Positions 15,021 through 23,578 of a stretch of 64,000 nucleotides of DNA are shown in pieces (the stretch's first letter is position 1; every line of letters begins with the position of its first letter). Source of the stretch: Isoptericola sp. BMS4 (GTDB lineage: Bacteria; Actinomycetota; Actinomycetes; Actinomycetales; Cellulomonadaceae); contig NZ_SIRP01000001.1 in NCBI RefSeq assembly GCF_011634835.1, positions 4,013,324-4,077,323 of the forward strand. The letters run 5' to 3'. The translations under genes and the position numbers were made by a program. The notes under the pieces are model-generated. The model was given only the letters and a program-made list of their open reading frames with translations. It was not told the DNA's origin and searched no databases.

Positions 15021-16928
15021 TCAGGAGTCGGTGCCGTTGATCCGCTCGAAGAGCTTCTCGAACCGGGCCAGCGTTTCCTCGCCGAGTCCGTCCAGGTGAT
15101 CAGGGTTCCTTAGCAGCACATCGGCGGGCTTGTAGTGGTCGTACGCCCCGTGCACGTCCGCCAGCCGCTTGACGACCCGGTCGCCGTGACCGAGGTCGCC
15201 GGCCGAGATCGATGTTCCGTACGCCTTGTTGAAGAGGGCGAGGTACTCGTCAACCTCGAAGAGGTCCTCGATGTCGGAGTGCTTGCGGCCGGTGATCTCG
15301 CTGATCTGGACGATCCGGTCGCGCTGCAGCCGGGCCGCTTCCACGGCCCTCCCGAGCCTCTCGGCGCCCTCGGTCCCCGAGTCGATCAGAACGGTCACGT
15401 CGAGACTCTGACCCATCAGCGCCACGAAGGCCGGGATGTTCGCGGCTCCGCCGGTCGGGAGCACACGCCAGCGCTCATCGAGCGCCGTGCGCCTGCTGTC
15501 CCTCAACAGTCTGCTCACGGCGTCTAGGAAGACGAAGTCGCTCGGACCCTCCACCAGGAGGTTCGTCTGACCGATGAACAGGTGCTGGGCGATGTCGTAG
15601 CCGAGTGCGGCCTGGAGCGGGAAGATGCTGCTGTCGCCGACAGTCAGCGCCTCCTGGGTGACGGTCGCGCCGGTCTGGGGGCCGCCGTCCTCTACGATGC
15701 GGACGCGGTCGATCTTGTCGGTCTCGACCAGGAACGGGCTGTGGGTCGTGTAGAGGACCTGCACGGCGGCGGCGAGACGCTCGTTTATGAAGCGGAGCAG
15801 GTCACCCTGAGCGCGGGCGTGCAGTGTCAGCCCGGGCTCGTCAAGTAGCACGACAACCGGCTCGCTGCGGCCCTCAAACTCAGTGAACGCGGCGAGGAAC
15901 GAGAAGAACCAGCGGAAGCCGGACGAGCGCTGACCGAAGTTGTTGGTGAACGCGTGGCGCGTGTCCTCCACCCGGATGTCCAGGTACGTCTTCGTGATTT
16001 GGTCGCGGTTCGGCGCGACACGCTCGATCTTGCGGTCGATGTCGAACTGCACCCTCAGGTTCGTGTTCTGCTTCCAGTACTCGAAGACCTGACTGGTCAG
16101 CTCGTGACCCACGGCCTCGAGCTCGGCCTTCCGGTCCTCGTAGTCATCCTCGGACAGGGTCTGAGGGGTCGTGCTGGCGAGCCGCAGGAGCGCCCGGGCG
16201 GTCTGGTCGGCGGACGACCCGATCTGCCCATCCGCAGCAGCAAGCGCAGCAACGTCGATGCGGCCCTCGAGGCGGGAGTAGTCGGAGAAGTAAAACAGCT
16301 TCGGTAGCCGGGGGCGGAGCAGATTGATCATGGCGCGCAAGGCGGTGTCGCCATCGAGCTCGTCGAGTTCGGCCCGGATGCTCGCGACCTCCTCGGCTGT
16401 CTTCTCCGACTGAGCGTCGGTGTCGTCTCCGGCGAGTTTTGCGCACGTGGCCTCGAGCTCGCTAATGTCCTTGACGTCCTTGAAGCGCTCAAGGGTCTTC
16501 TTCCGGATGTCGGCCCGGTCCAGGAGGTTCTCCACCGCGCGACGAGAATCGCGTGGAACACTCCACTGGCGGTTGTCGGCGTTGTAGCGACGAGAGATAG
16601 TGATGTCGGAACCTGTCATGACGTCCGGCCCCAGCGCGTCTTCGAGCACGGCGACGTCGGCGGCGTCCAGCGCGAACGACGCCTCGATCGGCACAACGTC
16701 GCCGATGGTCCCCTCGCGGCGGTCCCGCGAGAGAAGCCATCGCGGGTAGTCGCGCTGCTCATCGAATGAGGCGTCGCCGACCGGGTTCAGCCGGTGCAGC
16801 GCGGAGAGCACTGCAGTCTTGCCCGACTCGTTCATGCCGACTAGGCAGGTGACACTCCCATCGACCTTGATCTCGCCGCTGTCAATGATGTTCCGAAACT
16901 TGCGGACGCGGAAGCTGGTCAGTTGCAC
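15021..16928 (-). CDS. OLD-family ATP-dependent endonuclease (AAA + TOPRIM)
   Basis: 635 residues. An SMC/ABC-type ATPase with Walker A VGMNESGKTAVL (~31-42), a coiled middle, the signature FGQRSSGFRWFFSF, Walker B VVVLLDEPGLTLH and the H-loop YTTHSPFLV. A TOPRIM nuclease domain follows (LLVEGPSDFVFLDAV, TVLIDSGTEG). OLD proteins degrade DNA and many act in phage defence (GajA of Gabija is a relative), but no GajB helicase is adjacent, so this is a stand-alone OLD protein. It starts at GTG 16928 with AGGAG upstream. Monocistronic cargo. Confidence 0.88.
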   Translation of the reverse strand: MQLTSFRVRKFRNIIDSGEIKVDGSVTCLVGMNESGKTAVLSALHRLNPVGDASFDEQRDYPRWLLSRDRREGTIGDVVPIEASFALDAADVAVLEDALGPDVMTGSDITISRRYNADNRQWSVPRDSRRAVENLLDRADIRKKTLERFKDVKDISELEATCAKLAGDDTDAQSEKTAEEVASIRAELDELDGDTALRAMINLLRPRLPKLFYFSDYSRLEGRIDVAALAAADGQIGSSADQTARALLRLASTTPQTLSEDDYEDRKAELEAVGHELTSQVFEYWKQNTNLRVQFDIDRKIERVAPNRDQITKTYLDIRVEDTRHAFTNNFGQRSSGFRWFFSFLAAFTEFEGRSEPVVVLLDEPGLTLHARAQGDLLRFINERLAAAVQVLYTTHSPFLVETDKIDRVRIVEDGGPQTGATVTQEALTVGDSSIFPLQAALGYDIAQHLFIGQTNLLVEGPSDFVFLDAVSRLLRDSRRTALDERWRVLPTGGAANIPAFVALMGQSLDVTVLIDSGTEGAERLGRAVEAARLQRDRIVQISEITGRKHSDIEDLFEVDEYLALFNKAYGTSISAGDLGHGDRVVKRLADVHGAYDHYKPADVLLRNPDHLDGLGEETLARFEKLFERINGTDS

Positions 16929-17182
16929 GGGTGCTCCTATGGGTCTCTCTTCGGGGTGCCTTCGACTCTAGGGGCGACCACTGACATTCCTGGTGGAACA
17001 CTGACTCGACCCACAGGCGGCGAGTCGATGAGATGTCGTACGGAGATGCAGGTGGACGACTGCATTCGTAACTCGACGCGCGGTTCGTACCACCGCCCGC
17101 CGTCGGCGGCCGCCTCCGTCATCACGGCGGCCCGGTAGGCTCCGAGACCCGGCTGGACGTGGCTCGACGCGTCGACGAAGCG
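16929..17182. other. Intergenic region upstream of the OLD gene
   Basis: It should contain the OLD-gene promoter (minus strand) but no convincing -10/-35 pair can be pointed out. No RNA gene or clear oriT was recognised. The stretch from 17336 to 17566 is also without a supported gene. Confidence 0.3.
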
Positions 17183-17335
17183 ATGACGGACCTGCTCATG
17201 CTCGATGTCGACGAGCTCGTGGTCATGACGCACGGCTTCGCGGCAAGTCTCGTCGTCGCTGGCTGGATCGACATGCCGGTCCAGCCAGCGGTCATGTCGC
17301 GTTTCCGGCGCCTTCGGGCAGCATCACGACGCTGA
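17183..17335 (+). CDS. Possible small protein (50 aa)
   Basis: ATG 17183 to TGA 17335 encodes MTDLLMLDVDELVVMTHG..., a 50-residue peptide with an amphipathic start and a basic C-terminus (SRFRRLRAASRR). A GTG at 17159 in the same frame would add eight residues. Codon third positions are GC-rich but there is no strong ribosome site. It could be a real small gene or chance. Confidence 0.3.
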   Translation: MTDLLMLDVDELVVMTHGFAASLVVAGWIDMPVQPAVMSRFRRLRAASRR

Positions 17336-17567
17336 GCGAGGACGCCTACTTTCACAACCATGCTGTTGTCTCTGTCGGCCACGTCAGCCACCTCGGCTCC
17401 TGAGCATCGAGCGACCTCTCCAAGGAGGCCTTGACGGAATCTCCGATCGTTCCCGTCGCGACAAGAACCAGAGTCCCACCCGCCGGTTCGACCCTCTGTG
17501 GACGACGTCACCAAAACTCGTGACGCGCCTCTTGCACCCGTGTAGATCGGCGCCCTGACAGGCTGAC

Positions 17568-17606
17568 CGATATCGCCCGCCCGGTTGGGCGGACAAGCGC
17601 GATGTG
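17568..17606 (+). promoter_or_regulatory. CGATATCG-type ICE promoter for the relaxase operon (site a)
   Basis: CGATATCG (17568-17575), 25-nt spacer with TTG at positions 10-12 and GC at 24-25, then GATGTG (17601-17606). ATG 17613 follows after 6 nt, so the mRNA is probably leaderless. The same layout occurs at four other loci. The spacer holds a small inverted repeat CCGCCC-GGTT-GGGCGG. Confidence 0.8.
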
Positions 17607-17612
17607 CGGGGC

Positions 17613-18287
17613 ATGGAGACGACCCCCGGCACTGCCCGGCTGTGCAGCAACCCGACCTGCCGGTCGCCGATCCCCGCTACTCGCCGGTCGACCGCCAAGT
17701 ACTGCTCGCCGACCTGCGCAAGTGTGGTCTCGACGCGCAACCATGAGGCCCGACGGCGCGGGCGTGCCGAGTGGACGCCGAACGTCCCGAAGGAGCGCGA
17801 GTGTGCGCGCCCGGCCTGCCGCGACACGGTCAGCGTCGAGCATGCACGGCACGGTGGTCGGTACTGCTCCGACCGGTGCGCGCTGGCCGCTCGCCGTGAA
17901 CGGTCGGCCGCGTACGCCAAGCGGTCACGCGCGCTCACCCGCCAGCGTGCTGCCGCCCGCCGTGACCGCGCGCTCGCCTCCAGACTCGAGACGCTCAGCC
18001 AGGATGCGAGCGAGCGCATCCGTGAGCTCGAGGCGGGCGAGGCCGCGATCGCTCGCCAGCTCGCCGATCTCGAGGAGATCGCGGTCGGGCACGAGCAGAA
18101 CGCGCAGCAACTGGCCCGCTGGCTGTGGCACCTGGCCGCCGTCTACGGCGATCCCCTCGTTGTCGATGAGCGCGTCCAGACGCTCTTGCGCCACTACCTA
18201 CCCGAGCTCTCCGGCCTCACCGGCGACCGCCAGCACCCCGACGACGACGGAGCCACCGCCGCGACACCACGCGCCGAGGGCGGGTGA
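17613..18287 (+). CDS. Double zinc-ribbon, coiled-coil protein upstream of the relaxase
   Basis: 224 residues. Two treble-clef-like cysteine sets: C-x4-C ... C-x3-C at about 11-37 (CSNPTC, CSPTC) and 62-89 (CARPAC, CSDRC). A long Arg/Ala/Glu-rich helical segment (~90-165) predicts a coiled coil. It may bind DNA at oriT as a relaxase accessory factor, inferred from its position. ATG 17613 is preferred over GTG 17604 because it lies 6 nt after the GATGTG element. The stop overlaps the relaxase start (GTGA). Confidence 0.7.
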   Translation: METTPGTARLCSNPTCRSPIPATRRSTAKYCSPTCASVVSTRNHEARRRGRAEWTPNVPKERECARPACRDTVSVEHARHGGRYCSDRCALAARRERSAAYAKRSRALTRQRAAARRDRALASRLETLSQDASERIRELEAGEAAIARQLADLEEIAVGHEQNAQQLARWLWHLAAVYGDPLVVDERVQTLLRHYLPELSGLTGDRQHPDDDGATAATPRAEGG

Positions 18288-21200
18288 TCGCGGTGACGAT
18301 GAACCTGACGAAGATCACCGCGGTCGCGGGCGTCGCCTACCTGCTGAAGTCCGTCGTCAACCGTGACGCCAAGCCCGCCGCGTCGGGCGCCGTCGGGTAC
18401 TACACGCATCCGGGCACGCCCGCCGGCATCTGGCTCGGCTCCGCTGTCCCCGGACTGGGGCTTGCTATCGGCGACGAGGCGACCCGCGAGCAGGCCGAGC
18501 GGTTGTTCTCCCGGTTCACCCATCCGGTGACCGGGACACCGTTGGGCACTCCGCCCCGTCAGCTCCACGCGGCTCGCGCACAGGAGTCACCCGAACAGGT
18601 CTCAGGGTTCGACCTGACGTTCAGCATCCCCAAGTCGGTGAGCGTCATCTGGGGCGTCGCCGACCGCGACACGCAGGCGGCGATCATGAGCGCGCACCGC
18701 GACGCGATCGCCCGCACGCTCGACTGGTTCGAGACCGAGGTCGCGTCCACCCGCTCGGGCCGCGCGGGCGTCGCTGCGGCGAGCGTGCGCGGGGTGATCG
18801 CGATCGCGTACGACCACTTCGAGACCCGCGACGGCGACCCGCACCTGCACACGCACGTCGCGTTCGCCAACCGCGTGCGCCGCTCGTTCGACGGCAAATG
18901 GCTCACCCTCGACGGGCGCACCGTGTACAGGTCGGCGGTCGCGATGAGCGAGCTGCACGAGAACGCGTTGCTCGACCTTCTCCATGAGCGCTTGGGCATG
19001 TCGTTCGTCGAGCGTGCCCGGCCCGATGCACGCTCAGCCCGCTCGGTCGTGGCCGACGTCGCCGGGTTCCCGCCCGACCTCGTCGACCGGTTCTCCACAC
19101 GCCGGTTCGCCCTACGTCAGCGCCGCGACACACTCGAGCGCCAGTGGCTGGCCGATCACCCCGACCTCAACGCCGTCCCCCCGCCGGTGAAGGCGGTCCT
19201 CGACGCGCAGGCCTGGCGCGAGACGCGCAAACCAAAAGAGGCCATCGCGGCACCGCTGTCCGCGCTCACGCGCCGATGGCGCGACCAGCTGCGCCATCTC
19301 GGCCACGACGCCCGCGACCTGATCGCTCGCGTGCTCGGCCACGAGCCCGCACCCGCCGCCGCCCGGCGGATCCGCGGCGACGTCGTCGAGCAGCTCGCCC
19401 GCCTGGCGATCGCGCACCACCTCACCGACAACCCGGGCATCGACCGCGAGCAACTCGCCCGCGTCACCGACGCGGACGTCGAGACCTGGCTCGAGGATCA
19501 CAACGACGGCGCCACCCGGAATGTGCTCGCCCATGCCGTCCACGACACCCTCGCGCGCCGTCGGGCGACGTGGTCGCGGTTCAACGCCCGCGCCGAGGTC
19601 GAACGCCTCACCCGCCTCGTCCGCTTCCGCCCCGACGGACGCCGTGCCGTGATCGACGACATCACCGAGGCCGCGATCGCCCTGTGCGTCCCGATCACTC
19701 CGCACCGCTATCAGCTCCCCGCGGGCGCCGCCACCGACCCTCACCTGGCCTACGGCGGCCACACGGTGTTCGACAACCCCAACCTGCAACTGTTCACCGC
19801 TCAAGAGGTCCTCGACGCCGAAGCGTTCCTCGCTTCCCTCACCGGCCGCGACGGCGCCCACGTGCCACCCGACGACATCGAGACCGCGCTCGCCTCCTGG
19901 CAAGGACAAACCTTGGCCGGCGACCAGTTCGCCGCCGTCCGGCACCTGGCCGGTGACCCGCACGCGCTGACGGCGATGGTCGGCCCGGCCGGTTCGGGCA
20001 AGACCACGACCATGCGCGCACTCGGTGACGTCTGGACCGCCGCCCACGGCCTCGGGTCGGTGATGGGCGTCGCCCCGTCTGCGCGCGCCGCCCATGAACT
20101 GTCGGCCGCGGTCGGGATCGACGCCCACACCCTGGCCATGCTGCTCGCCCGCCACTCCCCCGACGCGCGCGCCCGACGCGCCGCACGCCGCAACGACCTC
20201 ACCGCCGCGCTCAACTCCGCCCACCCGCGCCGTCGCGCGGCCGCCGCTCGCGGCCTTGCCGCCCTGGATGCCGAGGAAGCCTCGTTCACGCTACGGCCCG
20301 GCACCCTCGTCGTCGTCGACGAAGCCTCGATGTGCTCCACGCACGACCTCGCCGCGCTCGGGCGCCTTGCCGTAGCCGCGGGGGCGAAGGTCGCTCTGGT
20401 CGGCGACCCCGCCCAGCTCGACTCCATCGACGCCGGAGGGATCCTCGGCTGGCTCGACCGCCAGGGTAAGGCCGCGCACCTGTCCTCCCTGTTCCGGTTC
20501 GACGCCCCCTGGGAGGCCGCCGCCTCGCTGCGCCTGCGCGACGGCGACGCCACCGTCCTGTTTCCCGCCGACGGCGACGGCCCGCCGTCGTACTCAGACG
20601 CCGGCCGCATCCACGACGGGGAATCCACCTCCATGCTCGACGCCGCCTACGACGCCGTCCGCACCGTCCAACGCGCCGGGCGCACCGCCATCCTGGTCGC
20701 CGCCACCAACGACCACGTCGCCGACCTGAACCTGCGCACCACCCTCGACCGCCGCCAGGCCGGCGAGGTCGACACCACCCACATCGTCACGCTCCGAGCC
20801 GGGCAGGACGCCGGGGTCGGCGACCTGCTCTACGCCCGCCTCAACGACTACCGCACCTTGCGCGACGACGCCGGTGTCGCCATCCACAACGGTGACCTGC
20901 TGCACATCACCGCCATCGACGACCACGGCTCGGCGACCTGCCGACGCGTCGACACCGGTGCGCGTATCACCCTCCCGCCCGGCTATCTCGCCCGCCACTG
21001 CGACCTCGGATATGCCCTGACCGCCCACCGCGCCCAGGGCATCACGGTCGACGAAGCCCACCTGTTCGTCCCCTACGGCGCGCGCATGACCCGCGAGCTG
21101 CTCTACGTCGCGATGACCCGCGGCCGGACAGGCAACACCGCGTGGGTCGGACTGCCCGACGCCGCGGACCTCGCGCACGAGAACCGCTCAGCCTTCGAGA

Positions 21201-23374
21201 CCGGCGACGACGGCGTCCCCCGCCTGGCGATACCGACCGGCGCGTCGATCCTCGCCCGAGCGCTGGCCGCCGTCGGCGCCGAACAGACCGCCCACGAACA
21301 ACGCGACGCCGAAGTCGCCGCTCACACAAACCTCGGCCGCTTGGTCGCCGAGCACGAGGCCCTCGCCTCCCACGCCGTAGCACCGCGCCTGGCCGCCGAC
21401 CTCGCCCGGCTCCATCCCGAGGTCGTTCTCACCGCCTCCCCCGCCTGGGACGCCCTCGTGTCCACCTTCCGGCACGCCCACGCCGTCAACCCCGAACGTG
21501 CCCTGCGCCTGCTGTGCATCCCACCCAGTCGCGGTGCCCGCACGGCGTTCCAGGGGACGCTCGACCTGTGGGACGCGGGCACTGAGGAAACCCCACTCGA
21601 ACCCGGCGGCGAACCGGCGGGCCGCGTCGACCCGGCCGCGATCATGCAGTGGCGGCTGGCAGGCGCACTCGTCGACCCCGCCCCGATCGCCGCCGACGAC
21701 CCCGCCTACATCAACGGCCTCGTCGTGAGAATCCAGACCGACGACGCTCCACTGGCCGACCTCGCACGCCAGTGCGAAGCGTTGATCTCCGCGCGCGTCG
21801 CCGACCTCGCCCGCCAGCTCGACGACGACCCACCACCCTGGATGCTCGACGCCCCGCCGGCCTCCGACCCCGACGCCGCACGAGAACTGCACGACGCATG
21901 GCGCCAGGCGATGCTCGCCGTCGCGATCTACCGCGACACCTGGCAGGTCACCGCAACCACACCACTCGGCCCCGTACCCGTGGGCGACCGACGCCGGCTG
22001 CGGCACTACGAGCAGACCCACGACCGCCTCGCCCACTGGCGAGACGGCGGCCCCCGCCCCGGACCCGACCTGTCCCGGCCCATCGAGACCGACCCCTACG
22101 CCGACATCGACTTCGAGGCGCTCGACCCCGGTGACCATGACCTCGATGTACCCCAGGGAGCACGGTTCATCGACGACGTCGTGGTACCGCCTTCGGAACC
22201 CGAGACCTGGCCGCACGACGCCGACCACTCCCCCACGGCACCCTCGTGGCGCGACGACGTTCGCGAACGGCGCCCGTCAGACCGGGCCGCGAGCGACCGG
22301 ATCGCCGCAACCAACGCCGCCGCCTGGGACTACTGGCAGATCTGCGCCGTCACTCCGTCATCCTGGGTTCTCGCGTACCTGACCCACCGTGGCCTCGGCG
22401 GCGTTGTCGCCCTCGCGCACGCCCCCGCAGGGTGGACGACGACGATCGACCACCTGCGCGGCACCGGCTTCACCGACACGGACCTCATCGACGCCGGCCT
22501 CGCGACCCGCGCACGCACGGGCAAGCTAATCGACCGGTTCCGCGACCGCCTGCCCATACCCGTCTACGACGACGCCGGGCACCTCGTCGGATTCACCGCC
22601 CGAGCCAACCCCGCCGAGACCACCGTTCGGCCGGACACCCCGAAATACCTCAACACCCCCGCCACAGCTGCCTATGACAAGAGCCGCCTGCTCTATGGAC
22701 TCACTCCCGAGGCCCGGCATCGCCTGACCGCCGGCGCCACACCCGTCCTCGTCGAAGGCCCCATGGACGCCGCCGCCATCGACGCCATCGGCCGCGACGA
22801 CCTCGTCCCACTGGCCGCCTGCGGCACGGCCGTCACCGCGAACCACCTCGCCGCCATCGCCCACGAGGCCGGGAGCCTCGACGCTCTGATTGTCGCCTTC
22901 GACGCCGACGCCGCCGGACAAGCCGCGGCCGCCCGCTTGTGGTCGCTGCTCGGGCCCCGGGAGGCGGGGCCTGTACGCCAAGCGACCTGGTCAGGAGCGA
23001 AGGACCCGGGCGAACTCGTCCAGTTGGGCAAGACCGAGGCTCTTGCCCAATCTCTTGCCCACCCGCGCCCGCTTGCCCTCGCCCTGGTCGAACACCTCGC
23101 CGCGTCGGCGATCGCTCCGGAGACGATCGAGGGTCGCGTCTTCCTGCTACGTGCGGTGGCGGCTGAGGCCGCTCCCACGCTCAACCCCGAGGCGATCACG
23201 GCGGTCAAAGACGCCCTTGTCGACCGCTTTGGCCCGAACAGCCCCATCGACCGCACGATCATCGACGACGAATTCGCATGCGCGATGCAGAGCGCCGACC
23301 GTACGAAAGAACTGACTCTCGGAGCCCCAGTGCCCGACGACGTTCTCGCGGACCCAACGGCCACGTTGACATAG
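18284..23374 (+). CDS. traA: MobF relaxase-helicase fused to a DnaG-type TOPRIM domain
   Basis: 1,696 residues. N-terminal TrwC-type relaxase: catalytic tyrosine pair at 39-40 (GYYTHPG) and the HUH metal motif H187-L-H189-T-H191. A RecD/TraI-like superfamily 1 helicase follows (Walker A GPAGSGKTTT at ~567-575, DEAS, ALTAHRAQGITVDEAHL, LLYVAMTRGR). The last ~350 residues resemble the DnaG core: PIPVYDDAGHLVGFTAR, LNTP, and TOPRIM acidic residues in LVEGPMDAA (Glu1491) and FDADAAGQ. The protein nicks oriT, unwinds the DNA and may prime its replacement. GTG 18284 overlaps the preceding stop (GTGA). Confidence 0.93.
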   Translation: MIAVTMNLTKITAVAGVAYLLKSVVNRDAKPAASGAVGYYTHPGTPAGIWLGSAVPGLGLAIGDEATREQAERLFSRFTHPVTGTPLGTPPRQLHAARAQESPEQVSGFDLTFSIPKSVSVIWGVADRDTQAAIMSAHRDAIARTLDWFETEVASTRSGRAGVAAASVRGVIAIAYDHFETRDGDPHLHTHVAFANRVRRSFDGKWLTLDGRTVYRSAVAMSELHENALLDLLHERLGMSFVERARPDARSARSVVADVAGFPPDLVDRFSTRRFALRQRRDTLERQWLADHPDLNAVPPPVKAVLDAQAWRETRKPKEAIAAPLSALTRRWRDQLRHLGHDARDLIARVLGHEPAPAAARRIRGDVVEQLARLAIAHHLTDNPGIDREQLARVTDADVETWLEDHNDGATRNVLAHAVHDTLARRRATWSRFNARAEVERLTRLVRFRPDGRRAVIDDITEAAIALCVPITPHRYQLPAGAATDPHLAYGGHTVFDNPNLQLFTAQEVLDAEAFLASLTGRDGAHVPPDDIETALASWQGQTLAGDQFAAVRHLAGDPHALTAMVGPAGSGKTTTMRALGDVWTAAHGLGSVMGVAPSARAAHELSAAVGIDAHTLAMLLARHSPDARARRAARRNDLTAALNSAHPRRRAAAARGLAALDAEEASFTLRPGTLVVVDEASMCSTHDLAALGRLAVAAGAKVALVGDPAQLDSIDAGGILGWLDRQGKAAHLSSLFRFDAPWEAAASLRLRDGDATVLFPADGDGPPSYSDAGRIHDGESTSMLDAAYDAVRTVQRAGRTAILVAATNDHVADLNLRTTLDRRQAGEVDTTHIVTLRAGQDAGVGDLLYARLNDYRTLRDDAGVAIHNGDLLHITAIDDHGSATCRRVDTGARITLPPGYLARHCDLGYALTAHRAQGITVDEAHLFVPYGARMTRELLYVAMTRGRTGNTAWVGLPDAADLAHENRSAFETGDDGVPRLAIPTGASILARALAAVGAEQTAHEQRDAEVAAHTNLGRLVAEHEALASHAVAPRLAADLARLHPEVVLTASPAWDALVSTFRHAHAVNPERALRLLCIPPSRGARTAFQGTLDLWDAGTEETPLEPGGEPAGRVDPAAIMQWRLAGALVDPAPIAADDPAYINGLVVRIQTDDAPLADLARQCEALISARVADLARQLDDDPPPWMLDAPPASDPDAARELHDAWRQAMLAVAIYRDTWQVTATTPLGPVPVGDRRRLRHYEQTHDRLAHWRDGGPRPGPDLSRPIETDPYADIDFEALDPGDHDLDVPQGARFIDDVVVPPSEPETWPHDADHSPTAPSWRDDVRERRPSDRAASDRIAATNAAAWDYWQICAVTPSSWVLAYLTHRGLGGVVALAHAPAGWTTTIDHLRGTGFTDTDLIDAGLATRARTGKLIDRFRDRLPIPVYDDAGHLVGFTARANPAETTVRPDTPKYLNTPATAAYDKSRLLYGLTPEARHRLTAGATPVLVEGPMDAAAIDAIGRDDLVPLAACGTAVTANHLAAIAHEAGSLDALIVAFDADAAGQAAAARLWSLLGPREAGPVRQATWSGAKDPGELVQLGKTEALAQSLAHPRPLALALVEHLAASAIAPETIEGRVFLLRAVAAEAAPTLNPEAITAVKDALVDRFGPNSPIDRTIIDDEFACAMQSADRTKELTLGAPVPDDVLADPTATLT
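23024..23061. repeat. GGGCAAGA inverted/direct repeat cluster
   Basis: TTGGGCAAGA (23024-23033) and TCTTGCCCAA (23041-23050) are a perfect 10-bp inverted repeat with a 7-nt spacer, and TCTTGCCCA recurs at 23053-23061. It lies inside the relaxase coding region. The same octamer appears three times at 34,103-34,175. Confidence 0.55.
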
Positions 23375-23578
23375 GTCGGCAGGCCAGTCCGTAGATCCGG
23401 TTCGCGACGAGTCGCTCGCCCGCACGGCGCTCGAGAATGCGAACCCGACACCGCCACACGTCGTGACCTCGTGGTGCTCGGCTCCATATCCAGCCCACAT
23501 CGGCGCACTCGATATCAGTATCGGGCCATCGGCTGATCCGACCTTGCTGGCCCTTCGACTCGACCCGCCGCTGCTGGT
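23375..23578. other. Convergent intergenic region without a recognised gene
   Basis: It separates the relaxase stop from the nuclease-gene stop. It contains CGATATCA but without the 25-nt spaced partner, so it is not counted as a promoter. No clear terminator stem is visible. Confidence 0.3.

Noticed and set aside
15021..16928. A Gabija (GajA-GajB) system
   Set aside because: The OLD protein fits GajA in domains, but no UvrD-like GajB gene is adjacent.
17500..17610. oriT in front of the zinc-ribbon/relaxase operon
   Set aside because: There is a small hairpin in the spacer of promoter a, but no recognisable nic motif; not enough to call oriT.
23380..23460. A tRNA-like GGTTCGCATTC segment on the minus strand
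   Set aside because: No matching acceptor, D or anticodon stems could be drawn, so it is not called a tRNA.
23508..23530. Extra CGATATCA motif in the relaxase-nuclease intergenic region
   Set aside because: It lacks an RATG element at 25 nt on either side and has no gene to drive, so it was not counted with the six promoters.
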